DNA from: Methylosinus trichosporium OB3b
GTDB taxonomy: Bacteria > Pseudomonadota > Alphaproteobacteria > Rhizobiales > Beijerinckiaceae
DNA length: 64,000 nucleotides
Direction: 5' to 3'
Assembly: GCF_002752655.1 (NCBI RefSeq)
Contig: NZ_CP023737.1
Span: 62,001-126,000, forward strand
Part shown: in pieces, positions 52,171-60,114 of the stretch
How positions within the stretch are numbered: position 1 is the first letter of the stretch
How the letters are laid out: each line of letters begins with the position of its first letter
Translations under genes and position numbers: made by a program
Notes under the pieces: generated by a model
Told to the model about the DNA's origin: nothing
What the model saw: the letters and a program-made list of their open reading frames with translations, nothing else
The model's database searches: none

Positions 52171-52378
52171 AGAGGGCTCTGCGCCTCCTTCGAGCGCTCC
52201 AGACGCTTCAACGTCGACTTGCCGAGCAGCGGCGCGCCGGCGTTCGAGGCCGACGTTCCGCCGTCGAAGCGCGCCTCGATCCGACGCCCTTCCGCCACTC
52301 CAAATCGAACGTCGTCTGCATCGAGGTGACAGAGGTTAGACGACTTGCGGCGCTATCTGCTTAAGTCTTTGATTTCTT

Positions 52379-52454
52379 TGGCGCGCCCAACGGGAATCGA
52401 ACCCGTGTTTTCGCCGTGAAAGGGCGACGTCCTAGGCCTCTAGACGATGGGCGC
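52379..52454 (-). tRNA. tRNA-Glu (TTC)
   Basis: The minus strand folds into a full cloverleaf: 7-bp acceptor GCGCCCA/TGGGCGC, D arm, anticodon arm CGCCC-TTTCACG-style loop with anticodon TTC, T arm ACGGG-TTCGATT-CCCGT, discriminator G and encoded CCA (complement of TGG at 52379-52381). Lies between the N-ATPase operon and an exported cyclase. The 208 bases from 52171 to 52378 hold no other gene. No attachment-site duplication was seen. Confidence 0.95.
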
Positions 52455-52554
52455 GGTCGCGGGCGGAGCCCGCTTTGCGAAAGCGCGCGCAGATATAGAG
52501 GGCCGCGCTCGGGCTGACAAGACCGCCGTTCGCGAACCGACGCTTCTCTCGCCC

Positions 52555-53364
52555 TCAGCGCGGGATCACGGCGATGATCCGCGCGGGGCCGCCCGTGCCA
52601 TTGGTGATCTTCATCGGCAAAGCGAAGACGATCGCGCCCGTCGGCGGCAATTGCTCGAGATTGGCCAGATTCTCGAGGCCGCTCACATCCGCCGCCGCGA
52701 CGATTCGATGCACCGGGAAATCCTGCGACGGCCCGTGGTCGACGCTGGCGGTGTCGAGGCCGATCATCCGCACACGCCGCTCATTCGCCAGCAGCGCGGC
52801 CGCTTCCGCGCCGAAGCCGGGGAAATGCAGATGGCTCGCGTCGCCGGGCGCATCGTCGCCGAGATAGGCCTTGCGGTCGCCCCAGCGCGTGCTCCAGCCC
52901 GTGCGCAGCAGGACGATCGCGCCCTCGCCGATTCGCCCATGCGCCGCCTCGAAGGCGGCGATGTCCTCCGGCTGCAGCCGATAATCGCTGTTCTCCGCGG
53001 CCTTGGCGGAAATGTCGATGACCACCGCCGGGCCGACGAAGCGCTCGATCGGAATATCGGCGCTGGTCCAATGGCCCTGCGCGAAATGGCGCGGGGCGTC
53101 GAGATGCGTGCCGCCATGCTCGGGCGAGCAGAAGCTGTTCGCCGCAAAGAAGAAGCCGCCCTTGGTCACGCCATTGAACAAAGGCTTCAGCTCGAAGCCC
53201 GAGGGCGAGGTCGGCCAATAGATTGTTTTCGAATCGAAGGGATGGGTGAGATCGATGATCCGAGCGGAAGCGAGGTCGAGGCTCTGGCCGAGCGCGCTCG
53301 ATGACGCGCCGAGGCCGAGAATCGCCCCGAGCAGAGCGCGGCGGAAGTCGAATCGTCGCATCAT
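52555..53364 (-). CDS. Exported cyclase/formamidase family protein
   Basis: A 269-residue protein with a signal peptide (RRALLGAILGLGASSSALGQS) and the metal-binding motif of the cyclase/kynurenine formamidase family, HGGTHLDAPRHF (residues about 84-95), plus DTASVDHGPSQDFPVHRI. It probably hydrolyses an amide or lactone in the periplasm; the substrate is not predictable. Downstream of the exported HAD protein on the same strand (63-base gap), so likely an operon. Confidence 0.9.
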   Translation of the reverse strand: MMRRFDFRRALLGAILGLGASSSALGQSLDLASARIIDLTHPFDSKTIYWPTSPSGFELKPLFNGVTKGGFFFAANSFCSPEHGGTHLDAPRHFAQGHWTSADIPIERFVGPAVVIDISAKAAENSDYRLQPEDIAAFEAAHGRIGEGAIVLLRTGWSTRWGDRKAYLGDDAPGDASHLHFPGFGAEAAALLANERRVRMIGLDTASVDHGPSQDFPVHRIVAAADVSGLENLANLEQLPPTGAIVFALPMKITNGTGGPARIIAVIPR

Positions 53365-53427
53365 CGGATATCTCCGGATTCACGCGCGACGGCGGCCTCG
53401 GCCGTCGCCGCGCCCGAGGAATCGAGG

Positions 53428-54195
53428 CTACTCGGGTCTCGATACGAATTCCAGCAGGCCTTGCAAATTGTCGGAGCTCCAGTCGGCTTCGACGCCGAGC
53501 CGCTCGGCGGGGAGGCGGAAGCGGTTCACCCAATAGGTCGTGTAGCCGAACGTTCTGGCGCCATAGGCGTCCCATCCGCCGAAAGCCGCAAAGAGAATTT
53601 CGTCCTTCCGCAGCTGCAGCCTTTCCATGCCGAGCGCATAGGCGCGCGGATCGGGCTTGAAGACGCCTCCGACCTCGGTGCTGAGCAACTCGTCGAAGAG
53701 CTCCGTCATTCCGGCTCGCTCGGCGTTGGCGCGCAGCATGCGCTCGCTGAAATTGGCGATGGTGATGATTCGCAGTCCGGCGGCCTTCAGCTTGCGCAGC
53801 GTCTCCTTTGCGTCGGGCCAGGGCGTCAAGGTGAGATAGGCGTTCATCAGCCTTGCGCGTTTGTCGGGCGTCAGCTCGAGCTTCATCGTCGCGGCGGCGT
53901 AGACCAGCGCCTCCTCGGTCACTTCGAAGAAATCGGCGAAGCGGCCGGTGATGGTTCTCAAGAAGCAATATTCGAATTGCTTCGTGCGCCAGAGCTTGGT
54001 GAATTCCGCGCCTTTCCCCGGAAACGTCTCTTCGACGCGCGGGATGACGGAATCAGGATCGAAAATCACGAAAAAGTCGAAGGCGACGGCTTTGAAGCGC
54101 GGCGTCGGTTGCTGCTGCGCCTGCGCCCGGCACAGCCCGCTCATGGACGCGATCATCACGATCGAAAGAAAAACCGCCGGTCGAAACGATCTCAT
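53428..54195 (-). CDS. Exported haloacid dehalogenase-like protein
   Basis: A 255-residue protein with a signal peptide (FLSIVMIASMSGLCRAQA) and the fold of type II (S)-2-haloacid dehalogenases: KAVAFDFF, LWRTKQFEYCFLR, GGVFKPDPRAY, and FGGWDAYGARTFGYTTYWVNR. The nucleophilic Asp and the Lys are kept. The usual Gly-Thr after the nucleophile, the Ser before Asn in motif II, and the Ser/Asn pair before WD are replaced, so dehalogenase activity is doubtful. Export is unusual for this family. Confidence 0.82.
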   Translation of the reverse strand: MRSFRPAVFLSIVMIASMSGLCRAQAQQQPTPRFKAVAFDFFVIFDPDSVIPRVEETFPGKGAEFTKLWRTKQFEYCFLRTITGRFADFFEVTEEALVYAAATMKLELTPDKRARLMNAYLTLTPWPDAKETLRKLKAAGLRIITIANFSERMLRANAERAGMTELFDELLSTEVGGVFKPDPRAYALGMERLQLRKDEILFAAFGGWDAYGARTFGYTTYWVNRFRLPAERLGVEADWSSDNLQGLLEFVSRPE

Positions 54196-54342
54196 CGAAC
54201 TGCTCCGCTCGGAACGAGGGTAGGACGACGGCTCGCTATCGATTCAATTCGCCTCTATCATGACCGGCGCGCCTGCGGCGAGCAAGGCGAGCCACATCGC
54301 CGCCGAGGCCAATGCGACGACGAAGATCGGGACGACGCAAAA

Positions 54343-55536
54343 ATGACCGACGCCTGTTTCGCGATCGCCGTCCGGCTCGACATTCGGAGCGCAGCGCGCA
54401 TTGGTGAGGACGCGCCGCTCGCGAGCGCGCGTTTCGTCGTCAAGCAGAATATCGATGTCGACGGCGTCGTCTCGAGCAATGGGCATCCGACCTGGGCGGC
54501 GACCCATGGGCCTGCGCCGATCGCCGCACCCGCGGTCGACCGGTTGTTGGCGGCGGGCGCGCATCTCGTCGGCAAGGCGCATATGGACGAAATGGCCTAT
54601 AGCCTGCTCGGCGCCAACGCCCATTACGGCGCGCCGCTCAATCCGGCCGCGCCGGATCGGCATCCGGGCGGCTCGTCATCGGGCTCCGCCGTCGCCGTGG
54701 CGGCCGGCCTCGCCGACTTCGCTCTGGGCACGGACACGGCCGGCTCCTGCCGCGCGCCTGCGTCCTTTTGCGGCGTCTATGGCTTTCGACCCTCGCATGG
54801 CGCGGTCTCGTCGAATGGCGTGATCCCGCTCGCGCAATCGCTCGACACGATCGGCTGGTTCGCGCGCGACGTCGACATGCTGGCGCGGGTCGGCGCGGTT
54901 CTGTTGCCGGAGGATTTGTGCGACGGGCCGTTCGAGCGCGTCGTGGCGCTGGAGGAAGCCTTTGCGCAGAGCGACGCCGAGACCAACGAAGCGGCGAGGC
55001 CCGCGCGCGAGGCGCTGGCGCGCATGTATTCGGTCGGCGAAGCGAGGCTCGGCGAAGACTTCTGGTCGCAGTCGCTGCACTGCTTCCGCAATCTGCAGGC
55101 CTTCGAAGCCTGGAGCGCGCAAGGCGCCTGGATCGAGCGCGCGGCGCCGCGCTTCGGCCCCGGCGTCGCCGAGCGTTTCGCCCTCGCGGCGAAAGTGACG
55201 GCGAGCGAGAAGGCCGAGGCCGACGCTTTTCGCCGCGCGGCGCGCATGCGCGTCGATGAGATCCTGCCGCCGAACGCTGTGCTCGTCGTTCCGACGACTC
55301 CCTTCGTCTCGCCGCTGCTGACGGAGAGCGAGGAAGAACTGGACCGCAAACGCTATCTGATGTTCCGCACCTTCCTCTTCGCCAGCTTCTTCGGCCTGCC
55401 GCAGATCAGCATCCCGCTGCCGCGCGCGCCGGGCGCGCCGCCGCTCGGAATTTCGCTGATCGGCCCGCGCTGGTCGGATCGGCGGCTGATCGAGGCGGCG
55501 CGGGGGCTCGCGGCGCGGCTTGCCGAGCGAGCCTGA
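54343..55536 (+). CDS. Amidase signature family protein
   Basis: A 397-residue amidase of the GatA/AtzF-type fold. The Ser-cisSer-Lys triad is visible: FVVKQNIDVDG (Lys), GGSSSGSAVAVAAGLADFALGTDTAGSCRAPASFCG (both Ser). Start at ATG 54343; longer in-frame extensions upstream overlap the HAD gene and are rejected. Its stop codon (TGA, 55534) lies inside palindromic repeat A, so the end AERA is encoded at its edge. Substrate unknown. Confidence 0.9.
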   Translation: MTDACFAIAVRLDIRSAARIGEDAPLASARFVVKQNIDVDGVVSSNGHPTWAATHGPAPIAAPAVDRLLAAGAHLVGKAHMDEMAYSLLGANAHYGAPLNPAAPDRHPGGSSSGSAVAVAAGLADFALGTDTAGSCRAPASFCGVYGFRPSHGAVSSNGVIPLAQSLDTIGWFARDVDMLARVGAVLLPEDLCDGPFERVVALEEAFAQSDAETNEAARPAREALARMYSVGEARLGEDFWSQSLHCFRNLQAFEAWSAQGAWIERAAPRFGPGVAERFALAAKVTASEKAEADAFRRAARMRVDEILPPNAVLVVPTTPFVSPLLTESEEELDRKRYLMFRTFLFASFFGLPQISIPLPRAPGAPPLGISLIGPRWSDRRLIEAARGLAARLAERA

Positions 55537-55588
55537 AGGCTCGCGGTCCAAACAGCGGCCCCTGGACCGCGAGCCTTCAGGCTCGCTC
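55525..55588. repeat. Palindromic repeat A between convergent genes
   Basis: Perfect 26-base arms (55525-55550 and 55563-55588) with a 12-base loop; each arm also contains the hairpin GCGAGCC-TGAA-GGCTCGC. The TGA in the left arm ends the amidase, and the complementary TGA in the right arm ends hxlR. It probably also terminates transcription from both sides. Confidence 0.9.
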
Positions 55589-55930
55589 TTTCCTTTCCGC
55601 CTTCGGGCCGAGTACATGCTCGACGCCCCAGTCGAACAGCAGCGCCAGAACCGGCTCCAGCGAGCGCCCGCGCTCGGTCAGGCTATATTCGACGCGCGGC
55701 GGCACCTCTGGATAGATGCGCCGCGAGATCATTCCATCCCGCTCGAGATCGCGCAATTGCTGCGTCAGCGTGCGCTGCGTGATCTTTTTCAACAGTCGTT
55801 GCAGCTCGCTGAAACGCTTCGTTCCGTCCGACAGGCGGTAGAGGATCGACGGTTTCCACTTGCCGCCGATGATGTCCATCGCGCCCTCGATCGGGCATTC
55901 GTCATAGTCCACGTGTCGCTGCTTGCGCAT
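55577..55930 (-). CDS. HxlR-family transcriptional regulator
   Basis: A 117-residue winged-helix regulator starting at the ATG at 55930 (upstream in-frame ATGs at 55984 and 56074 are less likely). It carries DECPIEGAMDIIGGKWKPSILYRLSDGTKRFSELQRLLKKITQRTLTQQLRDLERDGMISRRIYPEVPPRVEYSLTERG, the HxlR signature with the single redox-active type cysteine. It is divergent from the MAPEG gene (56058), which it may regulate. Its stop lies in repeat A. Confidence 0.93.
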   Translation of the reverse strand: MRKQRHVDYDECPIEGAMDIIGGKWKPSILYRLSDGTKRFSELQRLLKKITQRTLTQQLRDLERDGMISRRIYPEVPPRVEYSLTERGRSLEPVLALLFDWGVEHVLGPKAERKERA

Positions 55931-56057
55931 GAGCCTAGTATCCAATCTTGCCGTATCGACAATATAGGGCACTATCTGCGACATTTCTGCGTACTTCACG
56001 TTTCGGAGGCTGCTGGCTAGCTTGCGCGCGCCAATCACCGAACGGAGCGCAATTGCG

Positions 56058-56468
56058 ATGACCAACGTCCTCACCCCCGAGCTCTATTGGACCGTGCTGA
56101 CCGCCGGCCTCGCCTCGGTCCTGTGGATTCCCTATATTCTGCAACGTATCCTGGAGCTTGGACCGATCGAGGCCTTTCGCGATCCGTTGCACGAGGTTGC
56201 GACCAGGGCGCCGTGGGCGCAGCGCGCCAAGAGCGCGCATCTCAACATGATCGAAAATCTCCTCGTCTTCGCGGTGCTCGCCGTGACGATCCAGATCGTC
56301 GGCGGCGGCACGACGGCGACGGCGATCGCCGCGCCTTTGTTCTTTGCGACGCGCGCGACGCATTACGTCATCTACTCGCTGGGTCTTCCCTGGCTCAGGA
56401 CGCCGATGTTCCTCATCGGCTTCGGCTGTCAGGTGACGCTGCTCTTCGCCATTCTCGCGCGCGGGTGA
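56058..56468 (+). CDS. MAPEG family membrane protein
   Basis: A 136-residue protein with four membrane helices and the MAPEG pattern (ELYWTVLTAGLASVLWIPYILQRI; RAKSAHLNMIENLLVFAVLA; FFATRATHYVIYSLGLPWLRTPMFLIG). MAPEG members are glutathione-linked membrane enzymes, but many bacterial ones are uncharacterised. Start ATG 56058 follows GGAGCG. Divergent from the HxlR regulator. Confidence 0.85.
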   Translation: MTNVLTPELYWTVLTAGLASVLWIPYILQRILELGPIEAFRDPLHEVATRAPWAQRAKSAHLNMIENLLVFAVLAVTIQIVGGGTTATAIAAPLFFATRATHYVIYSLGLPWLRTPMFLIGFGCQVTLLFAILARG

Positions 56469-56649
56469 TCTTCGTTGTATCCTTTGTATCTTCGTTGTGA
56501 ATCTCCCCATTGAAGACGCGAGGCTTGAGTTGCCGAGCTGAGCGGGGAATGATAGGTCTTAAAATAAGCGATCGCTTGGCTATACAGTGGTGCTCGATCA
56601 GTCGTCACGTCGCTCTGGCAAAATACGCCGGGTCTCGGCGGCAGCGGAG

Positions 56650-56677
56650 GCCGATATCGATTCGAATCGATATCGGC
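56650..56677. promoter_or_regulatory. 28-bp perfect palindrome before the AT-rich gene
   Basis: Perfectly self-complementary over 28 bases with the centre GATTCGAATC and arms GCCGATATC/GATATCGGC, no loop. Ends 33 bases before the AT-rich gene at 56711. Its composition differs from repeat families A and B. An operator or regulator-binding site is the simplest reading, but this is inference. Confidence 0.6.
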
Positions 56678-56710
56678 TATTATCCAGCATACATGAGGTA
56701 AGGGTTCACG

Positions 56711-57205
56711 ATGAATATTATTAATGATCGAGAATTGGCTTTACGATTTAAGAATGGTGCTGTGTCGTCTAAAGAGAGGTTTATCTACTTTTTTACATTT
56801 ATTTTATTATCCGAAGCGCCGTACTTCTATAAGTATATTTTTGCCGATAATAGGCGTGATTTTGATCTATATGAGGATATAATAATGCTTGCAATAACAA
56901 TCGTCGGAACGATTGCATGTTACATTTCAAATAAAACTGGCGACAACAGAGAGTTTGTAGAGCGTTACGTTTGTATTAGCTTTCCTGTATCTGTCCGCGC
57001 GACTATATTTTGTATAATAATTATTATCGTATCGTTAGTTATCTATGTTGCGGCATCAATAGAAATTTACTTTTTAAAAATCAGCCTGTGCTCTGAGTGC
57101 AAACTTGATGATCTAATGGATGCGTGGGGTTCTTTGGTTGTTACTAGCGCGATGATATATTTCTTTCATAGATTGAATACATCGATTAAGCTGGCGGCGA
57201 GGTAG
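56711..57205 (+). CDS. AT-rich orphan membrane protein
   Basis: A 164-residue protein that I do not recognise. Codon use is strongly AT-rich (AAT, ATT, TTT, ATA, TTA), unlike all neighbours. Hydrophobic segments at about 24-36, 56-74, 95-118 and 143-155 predict three or four membrane helices, joined by charged loops (DNRRDFDLYEDI; NKTGDNREFVERY) and a cysteine pair LCSECKLDD. The start ATG follows AGGTAAGGG. Composition and lack of relatives point to horizontal transfer. Confidence 0.75.
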   Translation: MNIINDRELALRFKNGAVSSKERFIYFFTFILLSEAPYFYKYIFADNRRDFDLYEDIIMLAITIVGTIACYISNKTGDNREFVERYVCISFPVSVRATIFCIIIIIVSLVIYVAASIEIYFLKISLCSECKLDDLMDAWGSLVVTSAMIYFFHRLNTSIKLAAR

Positions 57206-57268
57206 CGTAGCGCATAAATTCTTTGATATTTACCAATAGAGATGACGCGCCGACTCCACGACACGGCC

Positions 57269-57724
57269 TCAATCCGATCCGCGCTCGACCGACAGCAGCG
57301 CCAGAATGCGCTTCGACAGCGAATCGCGCACGGCGCGATAGGCGTCGAGGATGGTCTCGCGGGAGCCCGCCGCCGCCGTGGCGTCCAGGGTCGGCCAATA
57401 GACGACGTCGATCGCCATGGTGCGCGTGAGCTCCAGCGCCTTGTGATGCGATTCCGGCGAGAGGGTCACGATGAGATCGAAGTTGGAATCTTCGAGATCT
57501 TCGAATGTGTGCGGCTTGTGGCGGGAGATGTCGATGCCGAGCTCCTCCATCGCCGCTATGGCGAAGCCGTCCGGCTCGCCGCGCTTCAGGCCGGCGGAGG
57601 CGAAATAGATTTCGCGGCCGAAATAATGCCGGGCCAGCGCTTCCGCCATCGGCGAGCGTACGGCGTTCTGCGTGCAGGCGAAGAGAACGGCTCCCGGCCG
57701 TGATCGTTCGCCTTCGCCGGGCAT
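57269..57724 (-). CDS. Low-molecular-weight phosphatase / ArsC-type protein
   Basis: A 151-residue member of the LMW protein tyrosine phosphatase fold: the P-loop is FACTQNAVRSPMAEALA (CX5RS) near residue 17, and the acid region VYWPTLDAT near residue 110. In alphaproteobacteria it commonly follows hisD and UPF0262, as here. Phosphatase rather than arsenate reductase is more likely because the extra reductive cysteines are absent. Last gene of the minus-strand series hisD-UPF0262-this. Confidence 0.88.
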   Translation of the reverse strand: MPGEGERSRPGAVLFACTQNAVRSPMAEALARHYFGREIYFASAGLKRGEPDGFAIAAMEELGIDISRHKPHTFEDLEDSNFDLIVTLSPESHHKALELTRTMAIDVVYWPTLDATAAAGSRETILDAYRAVRDSLSKRILALLSVERGSD

Positions 57725-57728
57725 GGCG

Positions 57729-58247
57729 TCAGCCCTTCCAGTGCAGGGCGGTGATCAGCGTGAAGAGACGGCGCGCCGTGTCGGAGTCGCAGCGGATCTT
57801 GCCCTTCAGCCGCTCGGCGAGCAGAGCGGCGCCTTCATTGTGCAGGCCGCGGCGACCCATGTCGATCGCCTCGATACGGCTCGGCGTCGCCGTGCGGATC
57901 GCCGCGTAATAGGTCTCGCAGACGAGGAAGTAATCCTTCAGCAGCCGCTTGAACGGCGTCAGCGAGAGAATATGCGTGACGACGCTCGCGCCCGTCTCGT
58001 CGCGCACGTCGAAGACGAGCTTGGCGTCGTGCAGCGCGATGAAGAGCGCGTAAGGGCCGCCGTCATGGCCCTCGAGCGCGAAGCTGTTGTCCTCGATCAG
58101 GTCATAGATGGCGATGGCGCGCTCATGCTCCTGATCCGCGGCGCCGCGCCCGATCGATTGCTCGTCGAGCGTCACCGAGATCAGCCGCTGGCGCGCGTCC
58201 ACCTCACGCTCCGCGCTGATCGAGACGGACGGCGACGGATCGGGCAT
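57729..58247 (-). CDS. UPF0262 family protein
   Basis: A 172-residue member of UPF0262, an alphaproteobacterial family without known function (for example [58 protein letters not shown]). The start overlaps the end of hisD by 44 bases. Part of the conserved hisD neighbourhood. Confidence 0.92.
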   Translation of the reverse strand: MPDPSPSVSISAEREVDARQRLISVTLDEQSIGRGAADQEHERAIAIYDLIEDNSFALEGHDGGPYALFIALHDAKLVFDVRDETGASVVTHILSLTPFKRLLKDYFLVCETYYAAIRTATPSRIEAIDMGRRGLHNEGAALLAERLKGKIRCDSDTARRLFTLITALHWKG

Positions 58248-59505
58248 GGGCCTGCAGACGTTCGGCGTCGCCGAGCGCGACGGCCGCCGGGCCGATCGCG
58301 CGAATGGAGGAGGCGTCGCATTTGAGGATCGAGGTGCGCTTCATGAAGTCGAGCACGCTGAGGCCCGAGGAGAAGCGCGCCGAGCGCGCGGTCGGCAGAA
58401 CGTGATTGGAGCCGCCGACATAATCGCCGATCGCCTCGGGCGTGTAGGCGCCGATGAAGATCGCGCCGGCGTTGCGCACCTTCGCGGCCAGCGCCTCGGC
58501 GTCTTCCGAGACGATCTCGAGATGCTCGGCGGCGATGCGGTCGGCGAGCGGGATCGAATCGGCGAGCGACTTCGTCACGATGATCGCGCCGAACTCGCGC
58601 CAGGAGCGCGTGGCGATCTCGCGTCGCGACAGTGTTTCCAGCTGGCGCTCCACCGCCGCGGCGGTCGCGTCGGCGAAAGCCGCATCGTCGGTGATGAGGA
58701 TCGACTGCGCCGATTCGTCATGTTCCGCCTGGGCGAGCAGATCGATCGCCACCCATTCGGGATTGGCGGTCTTGTCGGCGAGCACCAGAATTTCCGACGG
58801 GCCGGCGATCATGTCGATGCCGACGAGACCGAACACGCGGCGCTTGGCGGCGGCCACCCAGGCGTTGCCGGGGCCGACGATCTTGGCGACGGGATGAATG
58901 GTCTTGGTGCCATAGGCGAGAGCCGCGACCGCCTGCGCGCCGCCGACGCGATAGACCTCGTCGACATGGGCGCGCTTGGCGGCGGCCAGCACCAGCGGAT
59001 CGATGACGCCATGGGGGGCGGGGACCACCATCACCAGACGCTCGACGCCGGCCACCTTGGCCGGGACGGCGTTCATCAGCACGGAGGAGGGATAGGAGGC
59101 GGTGCCGCCCGGCACATAGAGGCCGACCGATTCGAGCGCGCTCCAGCGCCAGCCGAGCTCGACCCCGGCGTCGTCGGCGAAGCGCAGATCCTGCGGCCGC
59201 TGGCGCTCGTGGAAGGCGGCGATGCGCTCATGGGCGAGGTCGAGCGCCGCCAGCGTCTCCTTCGGCACGCGCGCCTCGGCGGCGTCGATCTCGGCCTTGG
59301 TCAGAGCGATGCCGGTCTGCGCCAAATCGATATGATCGAACTTCTTGGAAAGATCGATCAGCGCCTCGTCGCCGCGCGCGGCCACATCCGCGATGATGTC
59401 GCGGACCGTGTCGTCGACGTCCTGCGCCGCCTCTCGCTTCGTCGAGAGGAGGGCCTTGAAGCTCTCCTCGAAATCCGCCGCCGAAGCGTCCAATCGCCAA
59501 GTCAT
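58204..59505 (-). CDS. hisD: Histidinol dehydrogenase
   Basis: Last two oxidations of histidine synthesis, zinc-dependent. ATG at 59505 with GGAG six bases upstream gives 433 residues. Key blocks: [53 protein letters not shown] (catalytic Glu/His), and [26 protein letters not shown]. Between DUF2948 and UPF0262 in the alphaproteobacterial order. Confidence 0.97.
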   Translation of the reverse strand: MTWRLDASAADFEESFKALLSTKREAAQDVDDTVRDIIADVAARGDEALIDLSKKFDHIDLAQTGIALTKAEIDAAEARVPKETLAALDLAHERIAAFHERQRPQDLRFADDAGVELGWRWSALESVGLYVPGGTASYPSSVLMNAVPAKVAGVERLVMVVPAPHGVIDPLVLAAAKRAHVDEVYRVGGAQAVAALAYGTKTIHPVAKIVGPGNAWVAAAKRRVFGLVGIDMIAGPSEILVLADKTANPEWVAIDLLAQAEHDESAQSILITDDAAFADATAAAVERQLETLSRREIATRSWREFGAIIVTKSLADSIPLADRIAAEHLEIVSEDAEALAAKVRNAGAIFIGAYTPEAIGDYVGGSNHVLPTARSARFSSGLSVLDFMKRTSILKCDASSIRAIGPAAVALGDAERLQAHARSVAVRLDQRGA

Positions 59506-59533
59506 GTCCATCTCCAACCGGAATCCCCGGTTG

Positions 59534-60013
59534 TCATGACCTCGCCGCGCCGTTTTCGTCAAGCTCATGCGAGGGGCAGGCGGCCACTCGCCAACGTGGG
59601 CCGAGGTCGGAAAGGCGGGCCTCGACGCATTCGACCTCGAGCGAAATGGCCGCGCCGCCCGCGAAAATCAGCGAGACGACGCCGCCCGGCGGCTCCTGCG
59701 AAGGCTCGAAGGTGAGGGCCAGCAATTCGAGAAATGCGTCGGGATTGTCGCGGGCGACGCGCCGATGCCTGACCCGGCGCACGCCCTCGAAATGCACGCC
59801 GGAACGGCAACGCTCACGTTTGCCATTCGCCTCGGCGGCCCAGTCGAAGCGCGAGCCGATCAAGGCGAAGCGGCGCTGCTCCGGCAGAAAGGCGAGATCC
59901 CCGACGCGCACGAGGGCGTCCTGGAGGAGGGCGGAGAGGCAGGACAAATCCTCGGCGTCCATGGCCTGGAGCTTCAATCCGGCGGACCGGCGCGGAGAGC
60001 GGCGCGAAAACAT
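59534..60013 (-). CDS. DUF2948 family protein
   Basis: A 159-residue protein starting at ATG 60013, where GGAGG lies ahead. LKLQAMDAEDLSCLSALLQDALVRVGDLAFLPEQRRFALIGSRFDW is the DUF2948 signature. Usually found beside hisD in alphaproteobacteria; function unknown. Stop lies 29 bases before hisD. Confidence 0.88.
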   Translation of the reverse strand: MFSRRSPRRSAGLKLQAMDAEDLSCLSALLQDALVRVGDLAFLPEQRRFALIGSRFDWAAEANGKRERCRSGVHFEGVRRVRHRRVARDNPDAFLELLALTFEPSQEPPGGVVSLIFAGGAAISLEVECVEARLSDLGPRWRVAACPSHELDENGAARS

Positions 60014-60114
60014 GGGCAGTGCCTCCTTTCCGCGCATATGGCGAGCGTTTTCCGGCCCCGCAACCGCCGCATCCGCGCGCCGCCGCGTGGGACGAGAAAA
60101 AATGTTTCGTGGTT

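Noticed and set aside
52171..52378. Possible short gene between the N-ATPase operon and tRNA-Glu
   Set aside because: Frames are Arg-rich shadows without a start site.
52379..52454. tRNA-Glu as an integration site
   Set aside because: No integrase and no duplicated tRNA end were seen in the flanks.
54244..54345. Minus-strand hydrophobic peptide (VVPIFVVALASAAMWLALLAAGAPVMIEAN)-like end
   Set aside because: Looks like a small membrane protein tail, but no start codon or ribosome-binding site outside the amidase gene.
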